A stretch of 64,000 nt of DNA from CAIVPM01 sp964477265 (GTDB lineage Bacteria > Bacteroidota > Bacteroidia > Chitinophagales > Chitinophagaceae), in the NCBI GenBank assembly GCA_964477265.1, contig CAYZDJ010000001.1, positions 342,363 through 406,362 on the forward strand, read 5' to 3'. The position numbers were made by a program, and so were the translations under genes. The notes beneath the pieces were generated by a model. The model was given only the letters and a program-made list of their open reading frames with translations. It was not told the origin of the DNA and made no database searches. Below, piece after piece: positions 1 to 8,899 of this stretch. Numbering within the stretch: the first letter of the stretch is position 1; every line of letters begins with the position of its first letter.

Positions 1-621
1 TAAAGGAAAGCTTGAGCCATAACCTGCTGCACTGCCCAAAGGATTTTTATTAGCAATCCTGAATGCAGATTGTAATGTAACCACATCGTCAATCAGGCTT
101 TCAGCATAAGCACCAAACCATAAACCAAAACTGCTTGGCATTGCAATTTGATAATGAGTGTAACCTGGCATCAATACATCTTTATGTTTTTTGCTTAATT
201 CAATCAAAGTATCAAACAAACTTTTTGTTGCTTCAACTTTTTGTTTAATCTGGCTGCGAATGAATAATTTTAAATCTAAAAGCACTTGGTCATTTCTACT
301 TCTTCCACTATGTACTTTTTTACCAACATCACCCAAACGCTTTGTCAGTAAAAGTTCTACCTGGCTATGCACATCTTCAATACCATCTTCAATCACAAAA
401 TTTCCTTGCTTCACATCGTGCAGGATTTCAAGTAAGCCATTGGTCAGTTGCTGCAATTCATCTTGAGTAAGCAAATTAATTGTTGCCAACATTTTTGCAT
501 GTGCAATGCTACCAATCACATCGTGTTCTGCAAGCATCAAGTCCATTTCACGGTCTTTGCCTACAGTAAATTTCTCGATTTGTTGGCTTACGTTGAAGCC
601 TTGTTTTTGCCAAAGTTTCAT
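1..621 (-). CDS. argH: argininosuccinate lyase, N-terminal part (runs off window)
   Basis: Last step of arginine synthesis: cleaves argininosuccinate to arginine and fumarate in the cytoplasm. My own translation of the minus strand from the ATG at 621 gives MKLWQKQGFNVSQQIEKF, then SGRSRNDQV, the PGYTHYQIAMPSS stretch and NPLGSAAGYGSSFP, all hallmarks of ArgH within the fumarase/aspartase superfamily. About 207 residues are present and the frame is open to base 1, so the C-terminal half with the signature loop lies outside the window. Immediately upstream (628-662) sits a 7-nt-period repeat tract, and no clear ribosome binding site is seen. Confidence 0.95.
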   Translation of the reverse strand, partial: MKLWQKQGFNVSQQIEKFTVGKDREMDLMLAEHDVIGSIAHAKMLATINLLTQDELQQLTNGLLEILHDVKQGNFVIEDGIEDVHSQVELLLTKRLGDVGKKVHSGRSRNDQVLLDLKLFIRSQIKQKVEATKSLFDTLIELSKKHKDVLMPGYTHYQIAMPSSFGLWFGAYAESLIDDVVTLQSAFRIANKNPLGSAAGYGSSFPL

Positions 622-627
622 TTTATT

Positions 628-662
628 AAGTTTATAGTTTGAAGTTTAATGTTTAAAGTTTT
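628..662. repeat. heptameric tandem repeat tract
   Basis: Five 7-nt units with consensus AAGTTTA (AAGTTTA, TAGTTTG, AAGTTTA, ATGTTTA, AAGTTTT). It sits just before the argH start codon. It is one of several tracts in this window that share the period but not the sequence. Confidence 0.7.
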
Positions 663-697
663 TATTTGCCACAAAGGCATTATGCCACAATTTTTGC

Positions 698-753
698 TAA
701 AGACCAAAAACTAACAACCAAAGACCAATTCCTAATTCCCAATTCCTAATACT
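698..753. repeat. heptameric tandem repeat tract at gene 3' end
   Basis: Degenerate 7-nt units of the type ACCAAAA, ACTAACA, ACCAAAG, ACCAATT, CCTAATT, CCCAATT, CCTAATA. The tract supplies the TAG stop codon (732-734) and the last residues (GIGN) of the minus-strand amidohydrolase. Confidence 0.65.
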
Positions 754-1691
754 TTTAATCCATTCACAGTTGCAATCTCTGCCAAAGCATCAATATCATA
801 CAATTTACACGCTTCTAACACAAGTTTCATTTCTGTCCACATATCACCATCTCCAAAAGGTTTATAAACATCAGCTATGTTATCAGTTCCAATGGCCACT
901 TTTATTCCATAAGGCAACATTTCTTCAATTGGTGTAATGGCGTTGTGGCTTGGTGCAAGCCTTTCAGTTCTTGGATGATCAATCCATGCAATTGGACAAC
1001 TAACAACCATCATTTCTGCTTGTTTCATTAAGCTATAAATTTGCTCACGTTTTTCTTTTTTGTGAGCAGCAACAGATATACAATGTATAGCTGCAACCTT
1101 GCCATGCATATTATGTTCTATGGTTTTTTGTGCAAGAAATTCTGTTTCACTTTCTTCATCTGTATTAAATTGATCAACGTGCACATGCACCATCTTGTTC
1201 ATTCTTTTTGCTGTGGTCATCAATACATCTAAATGCTCACCCTCCTTGCCAGCATCCTTTGCAGGCAAGCCACCAATTATGTCAACAAACTCAGCACCCA
1301 TATCAAACCAATACCTTGCATCTTTATCCAACACACCTTTTAATGTTTGATTAATAAATTTGAATTGTATATTAGGATAATTTTCTCTAAGTTTTTGGGC
1401 AGCTTTTATGCTTTTATCCTCAATGGCTTCATCCACATCAATAAAAGTTCCAACAGCTTTTACACCTTGTGCAATCATTAATTCTGTTGCTTTTGCCATA
1501 CGTTCATACACTTGGTCAACACTACTTGTTCTTTTAAGGTTATCTACTATTCCCCACTTTTCCTTTAATGGGCTATACACTTGTTTAAATGTAGTTTCAT
1601 CAAGGCTGTAAGCCCTGTCAAAGTGGGCGTGTGTATTTACCCAGCCACCTTTTTCACTAATTTTTTGTAGTAACAAATTTTTAACGTTCAT
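732..1691 (-). CDS. cytosine-deaminase-like amidohydrolase
   Basis: Metal-dependent hydrolase of the amidohydrolase superfamily, closest in pattern to cytosine deaminases; the substrate is not known. Seen: HAHFDRAY (H21, H23), HVDQ (H171), IHC (H203) and GTDN (D270), the expected ligand set of the TIM-barrel fold. In CodA the third motif is HxDE with a catalytic Glu; here it is HVDQ, so activity on cytosine is doubtful. I start at the ATG at 1691 (MNVKNLLLQK); a GTG at 1703 would add four residues and run into the terminator just upstream. 319 aa, cytoplasmic. The 3' end lies in a heptameric repeat tract. Confidence 0.75.
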   Translation of the reverse strand: MNVKNLLLQKISEKGGWVNTHAHFDRAYSLDETTFKQVYSPLKEKWGIVDNLKRTSSVDQVYERMAKATELMIAQGVKAVGTFIDVDEAIEDKSIKAAQKLRENYPNIQFKFINQTLKGVLDKDARYWFDMGAEFVDIIGGLPAKDAGKEGEHLDVLMTTAKRMNKMVHVHVDQFNTDEESETEFLAQKTIEHNMHGKVAAIHCISVAAHKKEKREQIYSLMKQAEMMVVSCPIAWIDHPRTERLAPSHNAITPIEEMLPYGIKVAIGTDNIADVYKPFGDGDMWTEMKLVLEACKLYDIDALAEIATVNGLKVLGIGN

Positions 1692-1710
1692 AAAAAGTAA
1701 CACATAAAAA

Positions 1711-1741
1711 AAAGGCTTTCAAAAAATGAAAGCCTTTTATA
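1711..1741 (-). terminator. Rho-independent terminator of the 6S-like RNA
   Basis: Stem AAAAGGCTTTCA / TGAAAGCCTTTT with a short T-rich loop. On the minus strand it is followed by an unbroken T run. It ends about 20 bases before the amidohydrolase start codon, so it separates the RNA from that gene. Confidence 0.8.
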
Positions 1742-1861
1742 AATAAATAAAATAATTATTGGTTAATGAGAACAACGAATTGAACGACTGTCTCTCCAAT
1801 TGAGTATTATGCTCACTCAATTTCTTGTTAATTACTACCGATGTTCTTATTCGTTGCATTA
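1712..1861 (-). ncRNA. ssrS: candidate 6S RNA (6S-Flavo type)
   Basis: Reading the minus strand from about 1861, the sequence folds as one long interrupted hairpin. Base stem: TAATG/CATTA, then CAACGAAT/ATTCGTTG, then GAAC/GTTC. This encloses a large asymmetric internal bubble (about 21 and 13 nt) and a terminal hairpin ATTGAGT/ACTCAAT (1815-1821 with 1799-1805). A closing stem, central bubble and apical stem is the 6S RNA plan, which mimics an open promoter and sequesters housekeeping RNA polymerase. A strong terminator follows, and a near-consensus -7 box (CATCTTTG, 1873-1866) sits 5-7 nt before the proposed 5' end. No ORF explains this block. The class is inferred from shape, not from alignment. 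Confidence 0.6.
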
Positions 1862-1865
1862 GGTG

Positions 1866-1873
1866 CAAAGATG
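1866..1873 (-). promoter_or_regulatory. putative -7 box of the 6S-like RNA
   Basis: CATCTTTG on the minus strand differs from the Bacteroidota -7 consensus TAnnTTTG at one position (C for T). It would place the start of transcription at about 1859-1861, exactly where the base stem begins. No convincing TTTG -33 element is seen. Confidence 0.45.
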
Positions 1874-2099
1874 TAGGAATTCATAATTTGTTAATGTTAA
1901 CTTTTTGTTATGTGGATATTTTGTGGGTTTGGAAATGCGATTGACACGTTAATGGAATAATTGACTTTATCAACTTTCGAAAAGTTAATTTACGAATAGA
2001 TGAAGTTTTTTAGAATTTTATTTTTCTGAGGAAAATGGCTATGAAGTCAAGCCATAGCATGTTCCATCAGGTTATTGTTAATTTTTCATATCAAAGATA

Positions 2100-2400
2100 A
2101 TTCCTTTAAAAGCATCCATCCAAGCATTTGTTTTGCATCAATAAATTTGTCCATACTTTCACAAAACTGCTATTTGTTGAAGTAGTAGTAAATGCTTTGC
2201 CAAATTACTTCTTCTTCAAGATATTCTTTGGTACACAACTCTCGCTATTCTGTACCAGTTTTTAATCGCTTCAGTATTAAAAGAAATACTTTAGCTAAAC
2301 ATAGTTTACTCTTTTTCCCTCATTTCCATACACTTAAATACGGTACTACTAATATTTTAATCTTATTTTCGCTTTTAACTCTCACTGTTATTATGATTTC
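2100..2400 (-). pseudogene. IS5-type transposase remnant (N-terminal part)
   Basis: The minus strand translates, with stops, into a recognisable IS5/DUF4096 transposase start: a stretch reading KRLKTGTE-stop-RELCTKEYLEEE, then WQSIYYYFNK-stop, then in another frame KVWTNLLMQNK. Intact relatives read LKTG..WREL and YYHFNKW, so both stops fall where Trp is expected (TGG to TAG). The conserved part after the 'LL..NK' region is gone. No inverted repeats or target duplications could be set with confidence. Dead element. Confidence 0.65.
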
Positions 2401-2425
2401 TAGTCAAAATCCTTAACTGTTGAGT

Positions 2426-2482
2426 GTTCTACTTTATTTTAATAAAGATTAAATTCTTTTAAACAACCTTTGATATAAGAAT
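2426..2482. repeat. 57-bp dispersed repeat, copy 1
   Basis: Begins GTTCTACTTTATTTTAATAA and runs to AAGAAT. It is matched, with only a few differences, by 9403-9460. It lies between the IS5 remnant and the flavoenzyme start codon. Confidence 0.8.
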
Positions 2483-2491
2483 GACTAGCCA

Positions 2492-3904
2492 ATGCACACT
2501 CGAAAGAAATTCATAAAAAATATAGCATTAACAAGTGCTGCTTTATTAAGCAGCAGGTTTGTTATGTATGCAAATGAATTTGGCTACACAGCAAACAACA
2601 GCGATGACAATGTTTTACTGCTCGAAAAAAGTGATGCAGACTATGAAAAATACAGGAAGGGATTTAACTTAAGAATAGAAAAGCATCCAAAAATTATAGC
2701 AGTTTGCAAAAGCAATAATGGTGTTATTAGAGCATTGCAAATTGCAAGAGAAAAAAAGTTAAATGTTACAGTAAAAAGTGGTGGGCATTGCATGGAAGGC
2801 TTTAGCAACAACGATGATGGAATGGTTATCAACCTTTCATTAATGAACAGTTTAGAATTTGTTGACAAGGCAACAATCAAGGTTCAACCTGCAATTACAT
2901 TAAGAAAAATATATGAAACACTTATTCCCAAAGGGTTTTACCTGCCAGGCGGCAGTTGTCAAAGTGTAGCAATTGGTGGTTTAACTTTGGGCGGTGGCTA
3001 TGGCTTATTAAGCAAAACATTTGGGTTAACCTGCGATAGTTTAATTGAGGCAACTATGATAACTGCCAATGGAAATATTATTAACACAAAAAATGATAAG
3101 GATTTATTGTGGCTTTTAAAAGGTGGTGGCAATGCAAATTTTGGTGTGGTTACCGAACTGAAATTTAAACTAAGCAAAGCACCCAAAACAATGCAAAACT
3201 TTAAATTCAGAAATCACAGCATTACTATTGAAGACGCTTTAAGCCTTTGTAAAAACTGGTTTGAGAAAGTAAAAACATTACCCAACTCGTGCTTCTCTGC
3301 TTTTATATTTAATGGCAACAGTGTTTATATAATGCTTACCAATGCCGATAAAAACACAAAAACTGTAACTGAGTTTATTGAATTTTTTAAAGCAATTAAA
3401 GACATAAAAGCTACTAAAACACCTCCAGTTCCTTTATCAAGGGCATTGAGTTATTATTATGCCGAAGACAATGCCATTCATTTTAAAAATGCAAGTGCTG
3501 GTTTATATAAAAGCTATGATGACGTTGAAAAAACGCTACCAATTGTTTTTGAAAAAATAAAAAAGAAACCAGGCATTTTATTTCAGGTAAATACATTGGG
3601 TGGCAATATTCAAAACAAAGCATTTGAAGCTGCTTCCTGTTTTCCTTATCGCGATTATTTATATTTTTCAGAGTTGCAGGCTTATTGGGATGAACCCAAG
3701 CAAGCTAAGCAATTCCTTGAAAGTTTTGAAGTCATTCAAAAGGACTTTGCAGATGCTGGGATAAATAATCATTACAGAAATTATCCTGATATAAACTTTA
3801 AAAATTGGCAGCAATCATATTATGGCAAAAATTTAGACAAGTTAAAAGCTGCAAAAAAGAAATATGATGCCAACAATTTATTTGCAGGAATCCAGATTTT
3901 GTAA
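2492..3904 (+). CDS. FAD-dependent oxidase, berberine-bridge-enzyme type
   Basis: Exported flavin oxidase of the PCMH/BBE family. N-terminus TRKKFIKN followed by a hydrophobic run (11-23) resembles a Tat signal with RK in place of RR, common for enzymes that fold around FAD before export. FAD_binding_4 spans about 65-230; the BBE C-terminal segment is near 430-468 (NHYRNYPD, YDANNLF). Two candidate covalent flavin anchors are visible: H99 in KSGGHC and C156 in GGSCQSVAIGG, as in bicovalently flavinylated BBE enzymes. 470 aa is the usual length. Substrate unknown; relatives oxidise sugars or alkaloids. Single-gene unit, preceded by the 57-bp repeat. Confidence 0.85.
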   Translation: MHTRKKFIKNIALTSAALLSSRFVMYANEFGYTANNSDDNVLLLEKSDADYEKYRKGFNLRIEKHPKIIAVCKSNNGVIRALQIAREKKLNVTVKSGGHCMEGFSNNDDGMVINLSLMNSLEFVDKATIKVQPAITLRKIYETLIPKGFYLPGGSCQSVAIGGLTLGGGYGLLSKTFGLTCDSLIEATMITANGNIINTKNDKDLLWLLKGGGNANFGVVTELKFKLSKAPKTMQNFKFRNHSITIEDALSLCKNWFEKVKTLPNSCFSAFIFNGNSVYIMLTNADKNTKTVTEFIEFFKAIKDIKATKTPPVPLSRALSYYYAEDNAIHFKNASAGLYKSYDDVEKTLPIVFEKIKKKPGILFQVNTLGGNIQNKAFEAASCFPYRDYLYFSELQAYWDEPKQAKQFLESFEVIQKDFADAGINNHYRNYPDINFKNWQQSYYGKNLDKLKAAKKKYDANNLFAGIQIL

Positions 3905-3916
3905 TAGCTCACACAA

Positions 3917-6900
3917 TTAATCAACTATCATTTTCCTTGTTTGCTTGCCATCATCAGTAATAATTGTTGCTATATAAATCCCTTTTGCCAAAGGCGAAAT
4001 ATCAATTGTATTTACTCCCATGCTTAACGGCTGCTGCTTAAGTTGTTTGCCATACAAATCAGTAATAGTAATACTTCCAGTATTTGTTAGTTTGTTAAGC
4101 TTTATATAAATAAATGATTTAGCAGGATTAGGATAAACAACAATTTCGTTAATTATTGATTGTTCATTTATTCCCCTGCAGGCAACTATGGTAGTGTTTA
4201 TAGTTCTACTATTATTACAACCTTTGTTATCGGTATAGCTATATGTAACACTAGCTGCACCAGTTGCATTTCCAGTATTTACAAATCCACTGCCATTAAT
4301 ACTTATCAGGCTACTGCTCCATGTGCCACCTGCTGGTTTACCAATAAGTGTAAAGGGTTTGTTTTTGCAAACAGTGCCACTTGCACCTGTAACACCTGTA
4401 GTGCCTGGTGCATAGCTAATTGTTGGCATAGGTGGTATGGCATTCACTGAAATGTTTTTTGTTGTATAGCTGCTGCAACCATACACATTGCTTGCTGTAT
4501 ATTTTATAGATGCATTTCCTGCACTTGTTCCTGTTGTCAATCCATTACTTGAAACTGTTGCCCTACCTGCAATGCTGCTCCAGGTTGTTGTGGTACCCAT
4601 TGGCAGATTTGTTGTATTGCTTAATTGAATTGATGATCCAACACATACCCTGCTATTGCCAGTTATTGAATCTAAATTGGGCAGTCCTGCAACATTAAAA
4701 TTAGTGGTTGCTGCACTGCTGCAGCCACTAATTGTTACTGTGTAATTAATGACACTTGTGCCAAAGCCAGCAACTGTTACCAATCCTGTGCTTGCATTAA
4801 TAGTTGCCACACCATTGTTACTACTGCTCCAAACGCCTCCACTTGTTGAGTTGCTTAACTGGCTTGTAGCACCTGGCCCATTGCAACTATAATTTGTACC
4901 TGTTATTGTATCAACATTTCCTGCACTGCTTACAGTAGTTGTGTCAGTTGCAGATGCACCACTATAGCTTGCATCTGTATAGCCAATAATATAAGTGCCT
5001 GCAGCAGGATAGGTTGTTATGGCTGTAAAATAGGTAAGCGTTAATGTAGGAAATGCTGCTGTAATTTCTGCTGTATTTTCAAAGGCACTGCTGCTTGTAC
5101 CATTTAATATACCATTGGTTGCAAATAATAAATAATACTCGCCATTTGATTGCAGCACATAAGCATCTGCAAGTGTATCTACAATGTAGTAATATCCACC
5201 ACTTGGTGTGCCACCAGTAATAGTGCCACCACTACAAGCTGTTCTGTGTGTTGCTGTTCTTATTGGTGTGCGAATAGTTGATGCACCACGAATGGAACGA
5301 ATATCAGTTTCTGTTCCTGCAACCAGTTCATCATAAAACAAAACATTTATTTCAGTACCAACAGGCACGCTATAGTATTCTGCCTCGCCACGCCTGTATG
5401 TGTATGTTGAATGGAACTGAATTTCATCCCAGTAAATAACATTGTTATAAGCATAAAATAAAGTATCACCACTCCACGAAACTGCTTCATAGCCTCCAAC
5501 TCTAGTTGCATCAACAACTGTACTGCTCCAAGTGTTTTTTACAGTCCTGCTTATTTCAAAATGTATAGGATATTCATGTGCCAATGATGGATTATAAAAA
5601 GCACCTACAGCAACAATAGTGTCTTTGCTTATAATGCCAATATCTGTAACAGAAATCAATGAAGATGATGAAGCATAAATAGGTTCGCTGCTTACTGCCC
5701 AGCTTGTGCCATTATATTTAGCCTTATACATTCCTTTGGTAACAGGTGTTGTGGCAGAATTATAGTTAACACCAATGTATGCCACAACCAATCCACTATC
5801 TATTGTCATTTCAATATCATTCACATTCACATCTTGCCCAATGCTTGCTGCGTTAATCAAAAGCTGTTGCCAGCTACTGCCTCCATTTAAACTATAAAAA
5901 ACACCACCTTTATTGTTACCAACAAGTTGTTTATAGCCAGCCATTACAATTTGATTGTTAGAGCCGCCTATTGCAATAGTTGATACCACTGCACCTGTAA
6001 GGTTATATGGTGATATGTTAGCATCAAAAAGTTGTGTCCATGTTGTGCCTTTGTTATTGGTTTTATAAACCCTGTTGTTGCCAACATAAGCTGTATCCCT
6101 TGTTACCATTTCACAACTATAGTATGGTGCACCATCACCATTTGGAAAAATTGCCTTGCTCCATGCTTTTGATGCAGTATTGTAATTTTCAACATACCTG
6201 ATACCGCTTTTACTGGCAAGCCAGCCAAAATCCTTTGCAGCATTCATATCAAAATCCTTTACCTGCACAGCATTAATACCTTCATCAACTTCTGTTATAA
6301 CGCTGCCACTGTTTTTTGTAATGCCAAGTCCCTGATCTGTTGTTAGCAATAAAACGCCACCTGTGTTTGGATGATTTTTTATAAAAAAAACTGTTCCATC
6401 ATTTGGATGCGTTTCAAAGCTGGTGTTACCAAGGTTTTGCCAGCTACCGCTGTTGCCATTATTGTTGCTATAGGCACTACCAAAATATACAAAATAGCTG
6501 GAAGCATTTACAGTTCTGAATTCAATATTAGGACCACTATTGCCTACAATACCTAACGAATTGGTTGTATAAGTTCCGGTAAAGTTTGGTGCTTTAGCCA
6601 TTTGCTTACCGCTTGCATCGTTACCACCAATAAATACAGTTCCATCATTATACACAGCCATGGCAGCCCAGTTAATTGATGAACTTAAACCAGATAATGT
6701 ATTGGTAGTTGCAGAAGATAAATTTACACCTGTAGAAATATTACCACCAAACTCTACTGCCTGCGGATCTGAAGATGCTTTAAATGCATACAGCTTATCA
6801 TTTTTACCAACAACCAAATTGCTGTAGCCTTGGCCTGTAATTGTTGCAGAGGTGTTGATAGTAAGGTTGCCACTTGCATCTAAAGTACCAGTATAAAAAG

Positions 6901-7363
6901 TGTTATCAGGGTTGTCATTTGTCATGGCAAAAAACTTATTGCCAAGTATTGCAATATCGCTGATATGGCTGATGCTTGTAATAGCTGTTGCACTTGATGA
7001 TGCAGTGGTTGCATAATAAACAGTGCTGGCAGATATAAAAAATATTTTGCCAGACTGGGCATGATAAGCAAGCTTGTTAATACCACTTCCAAAACCTGAT
7101 GCTGAACTTGCAGCATCTAAAACCTTAAAGCTATCAACAGTTGTAGCAGCACCTGATGAAGGTACTACAGCAGTTGTATAAAAAATTGAATTGGCACTTT
7201 GTGTGGAAATGAAAATCGTGAATGAATCTGGCGAGCCATTTTTTTGTCCCCCTGTAATGGCACTGATTGAGCCACCAAAAACTCCTTCAACATTTGCAAT
7301 GGTTTGACCATTTATTTTAAAAGCGACTGCAAAAAAAATAAAGAGGGTAATTATTTTTTTCAT
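3917..7363 (-). CDS. large T9SS-secreted surface protein with Ig-like repeats
   Basis: Signal peptide MKKIITLFIFFAVAFKINGQ, then about 650 residues of Ser/Thr/Asn-rich sequence with repeats like those of BNR/beta-propeller proteins (NNKGTTWTQLF, LNGGSSWQQLL). Bacterial Ig-like modules of the 'G(S/N)..VC(V/K)...L.....GG.WSS' type follow (about 830-1060). The last ~75 residues are a type A T9SS sorting domain (VVYPNPAKSFIYIKL, ITDLYGKQL, GIYIATI). It should cross the outer membrane by T9SS and be released or attached to the surface. The C-terminal Ig plus sorting cassette is strikingly like that of the DUF4331 protein at 52217. Function unknown. Confidence 0.85.
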   Translation of the reverse strand: MKKIITLFIFFAVAFKINGQTIANVEGVFGGSISAITGGQKNGSPDSFTIFISTQSANSIFYTTAVVPSSGAATTVDSFKVLDAASSASGFGSGINKLAYHAQSGKIFFISASTVYYATTASSSATAITSISHISDIAILGNKFFAMTNDNPDNTFYTGTLDASGNLTINTSATITGQGYSNLVVGKNDKLYAFKASSDPQAVEFGGNISTGVNLSSATTNTLSGLSSSINWAAMAVYNDGTVFIGGNDASGKQMAKAPNFTGTYTTNSLGIVGNSGPNIEFRTVNASSYFVYFGSAYSNNNGNSGSWQNLGNTSFETHPNDGTVFFIKNHPNTGGVLLLTTDQGLGITKNSGSVITEVDEGINAVQVKDFDMNAAKDFGWLASKSGIRYVENYNTASKAWSKAIFPNGDGAPYYSCEMVTRDTAYVGNNRVYKTNNKGTTWTQLFDANISPYNLTGAVVSTIAIGGSNNQIVMAGYKQLVGNNKGGVFYSLNGGSSWQQLLINAASIGQDVNVNDIEMTIDSGLVVAYIGVNYNSATTPVTKGMYKAKYNGTSWAVSSEPIYASSSSLISVTDIGIISKDTIVAVGAFYNPSLAHEYPIHFEISRTVKNTWSSTVVDATRVGGYEAVSWSGDTLFYAYNNVIYWDEIQFHSTYTYRRGEAEYYSVPVGTEINVLFYDELVAGTETDIRSIRGASTIRTPIRTATHRTACSGGTITGGTPSGGYYYIVDTLADAYVLQSNGEYYLLFATNGILNGTSSSAFENTAEITAAFPTLTLTYFTAITTYPAAGTYIIGYTDASYSGASATDTTTVSSAGNVDTITGTNYSCNGPGATSQLSNSTSGGVWSSSNNGVATINASTGLVTVAGFGTSVINYTVTISGCSSAATTNFNVAGLPNLDSITGNSRVCVGSSIQLSNTTNLPMGTTTTWSSIAGRATVSSNGLTTGTSAGNASIKYTASNVYGCSSYTTKNISVNAIPPMPTISYAPGTTGVTGASGTVCKNKPFTLIGKPAGGTWSSSLISINGSGFVNTGNATGAASVTYSYTDNKGCNNSRTINTTIVACRGINEQSIINEIVVYPNPAKSFIYIKLNKLTNTGSITITDLYGKQLKQQPLSMGVNTIDISPLAKGIYIATIITDDGKQTRKMIVD

Positions 7364-7464
7364 ACGTTTTGTTTTACAGGGTAAAAGTAGTTTGGTTGAT
7401 TAAGCAAGCATTCACCCAAAAGTATGAAATTTTAATGCAACAACATTATTGTGCATAAGAATAT

Positions 7465-8283
7465 CTACACCCATTTTACAAAATAGCTGTCATCAAAACC
7501 CATGATACCTACATCAAACTCTTTTTTAAATATGCCATAGAATGTGCTGCCAGTACCACTCATGGCTGCATAAACAGCCCCTTTGTTATATAGCTGTTCT
7601 TTTATTTTTTGCAATGATGGATAAGCAGTAAACACTGATTTTTCAAAATCATTTACTATGCTATTTTTCCATTCAGAAATGGGTTGTTGTATTAGTTGTT
7701 TAACAGACACTACAGGCGTTACAGGTACAATATTGGCAAATGCTTGTGCTGTAGAAATATGAATATTGGGATTAACAATTACAATTTTATAATTGGATAA
7801 ATCTATATCAACAGTTTGCAGTTCCTCGCCACGAGAAGTGGCAAAGCAAGTTGTATTGATAATAAAAAAAGGACAATCGCTGCCAAGCTGCAAAGCATAT
7901 TGCAACAATTGCTGCTGCGTTAAATTAAGACTGAATTTTATATTAAGCAACTGCAAAGTAAACGCTGCATCTGCACTGCCACCACCAAGGCCTGCACCCA
8001 TTGGTATTGTTTTGTGCAGGTGCATTTTTATTGAAGGTAAATCAAAATCTTCCTTTAACAGCTTGTATGCCTTTACACATAAATTGTTTTCAGTATTGGC
8101 ATCTATTGCAAGGCCTGTGCTGGTAAACGCAACATCAGTTTGCTTGTTATTACTTACAACAACTTCTAAAGCATCGTTAATATTAATGGGATAAAAAACA
8201 GTCTCAAGGTTATGAAAACCATCTGCACGTTTTTCAACTACGTTTAAGCCCAGGTTTATTTTAGCATTAGGAAATACAACCAT
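7465..8283 (-). CDS. ispE: 4-diphosphocytidyl-2-C-methyl-D-erythritol kinase
   Basis: Phosphorylates CDP-methylerythritol in the non-mevalonate isoprenoid pathway; cytoplasmic. GHMP-kinase features: PNAKINLGL with K8, the ATP loop PMGAGLGGGSADAA (94-107) and LGSDCPFF with D137, matching the catalytic Lys and Asp of known IspE. C-terminal MSGTGSTFYGIF is the third GHMP motif. 272 aa, slightly short but complete. A TATTTTTG box on the minus strand, 13 nt before the ATG, is a plausible -7 element. Confidence 0.95.
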   Translation of the reverse strand: MVVFPNAKINLGLNVVEKRADGFHNLETVFYPININDALEVVVSNNKQTDVAFTSTGLAIDANTENNLCVKAYKLLKEDFDLPSIKMHLHKTIPMGAGLGGGSADAAFTLQLLNIKFSLNLTQQQLLQYALQLGSDCPFFIINTTCFATSRGEELQTVDIDLSNYKIVIVNPNIHISTAQAFANIVPVTPVVSVKQLIQQPISEWKNSIVNDFEKSVFTAYPSLQKIKEQLYNKGAVYAAMSGTGSTFYGIFKKEFDVGIMGFDDSYFVKWV

Positions 8284-8362
8284 CTGTTTTTTTGCACAAA
8301 AATATAGTTGTGGTTGGGTTATTGATAATGAAATTTATAACAAACACCTTGAAGGTATTGAA

Positions 8363-8782
8363 TTATGCATTCGGTTGTTCTGTTGGAAATTTTGAAATAT
8401 CCATAAAGAAAACCTCCCAGGTGTGGCCATCAAAGTCTTCGATAGAACGCTGTTGCATAAACCCATAATCCCTCATTTCGTGTGGTTCAATGCCACCAGC
8501 TTTAAGCCCATTTGCCATTATTTTATTCACTTTATCCACACTGTCGAGCGATAAAGAATAAAGTGCTGCAACATTGTTTTTAGTATCTGCAATGGGTTTG
8601 GTTGCAAAGCCTGCAAACTTTTCGTGTGTCATTATCATTACAAAAATATTCTCACTCCACACCATACATTTACCAGTATCGTCAGAAAACTGGGGATTAT
8701 TTGTAAAGCCTAGTGCTGTATAGAATTCCATTGATTTTGCTACATCTTTTACTGCAAGATTTATAAATACTTGTTTTGCCAT
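8363..8782 (-). CDS. VOC family (glyoxalase/bleomycin-resistance-like) protein
   Basis: Small vicinal-oxygen-chelate fold protein of 139 aa. It starts QVFINLAVKDVAKSMEFYTALGF, typical of the first beta-alpha-beta-beta-beta module, and ends with the conserved DFDGHTWEVFFMD. The E in WEVFF is the usual metal-ligand position; the first module has N in place of His (FINLAV), so metal binding is uncertain. Resembles the 'extradiol dioxygenase-like' group often annotated as lactoylglutathione-lyase relatives; no substrate can be assigned. Stands alone, with toxin-antitoxin debris upstream. Confidence 0.8.
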   Translation of the reverse strand: MAKQVFINLAVKDVAKSMEFYTALGFTNNPQFSDDTGKCMVWSENIFVMIMTHEKFAGFATKPIADTKNNVAALYSLSLDSVDKVNKIMANGLKAGGIEPHEMRDYGFMQQRSIEDFDGHTWEVFFMDISKFPTEQPNA

Positions 8783-8899
8783 TTTATAATTTTATTTAAG
8801 TGAATGTTTGAAACTATTTTTTGCTTTGGCTATACTTAGTCAACAGCGTTTCATTACGTTTGAACTGAAGCCAAATATAGTTGATGTTGTTGATTGTGA

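Noticed and set aside
191..642. Two plus-strand ORFs in the first 650 bases
   Set aside because: Antisense to argH, whose motifs are unmistakable.
1764..1861. tRNA gene
   Set aside because: No CCA end, no T-loop GTTCNANNC and no seven-base anticodon stem at the right place; a 6S-like fold fits better.
2192..2416. 74-aa plus-strand ORF
   Set aside because: Lies antisense to the transposase relic, which explains the sequence; no family and no ribosome site.
4160..4698. Plus-strand ORFs opposite the large T9SS protein
   Set aside because: Cys/Thr-rich shadow translations of a repetitive coding strand; no start-site signals.
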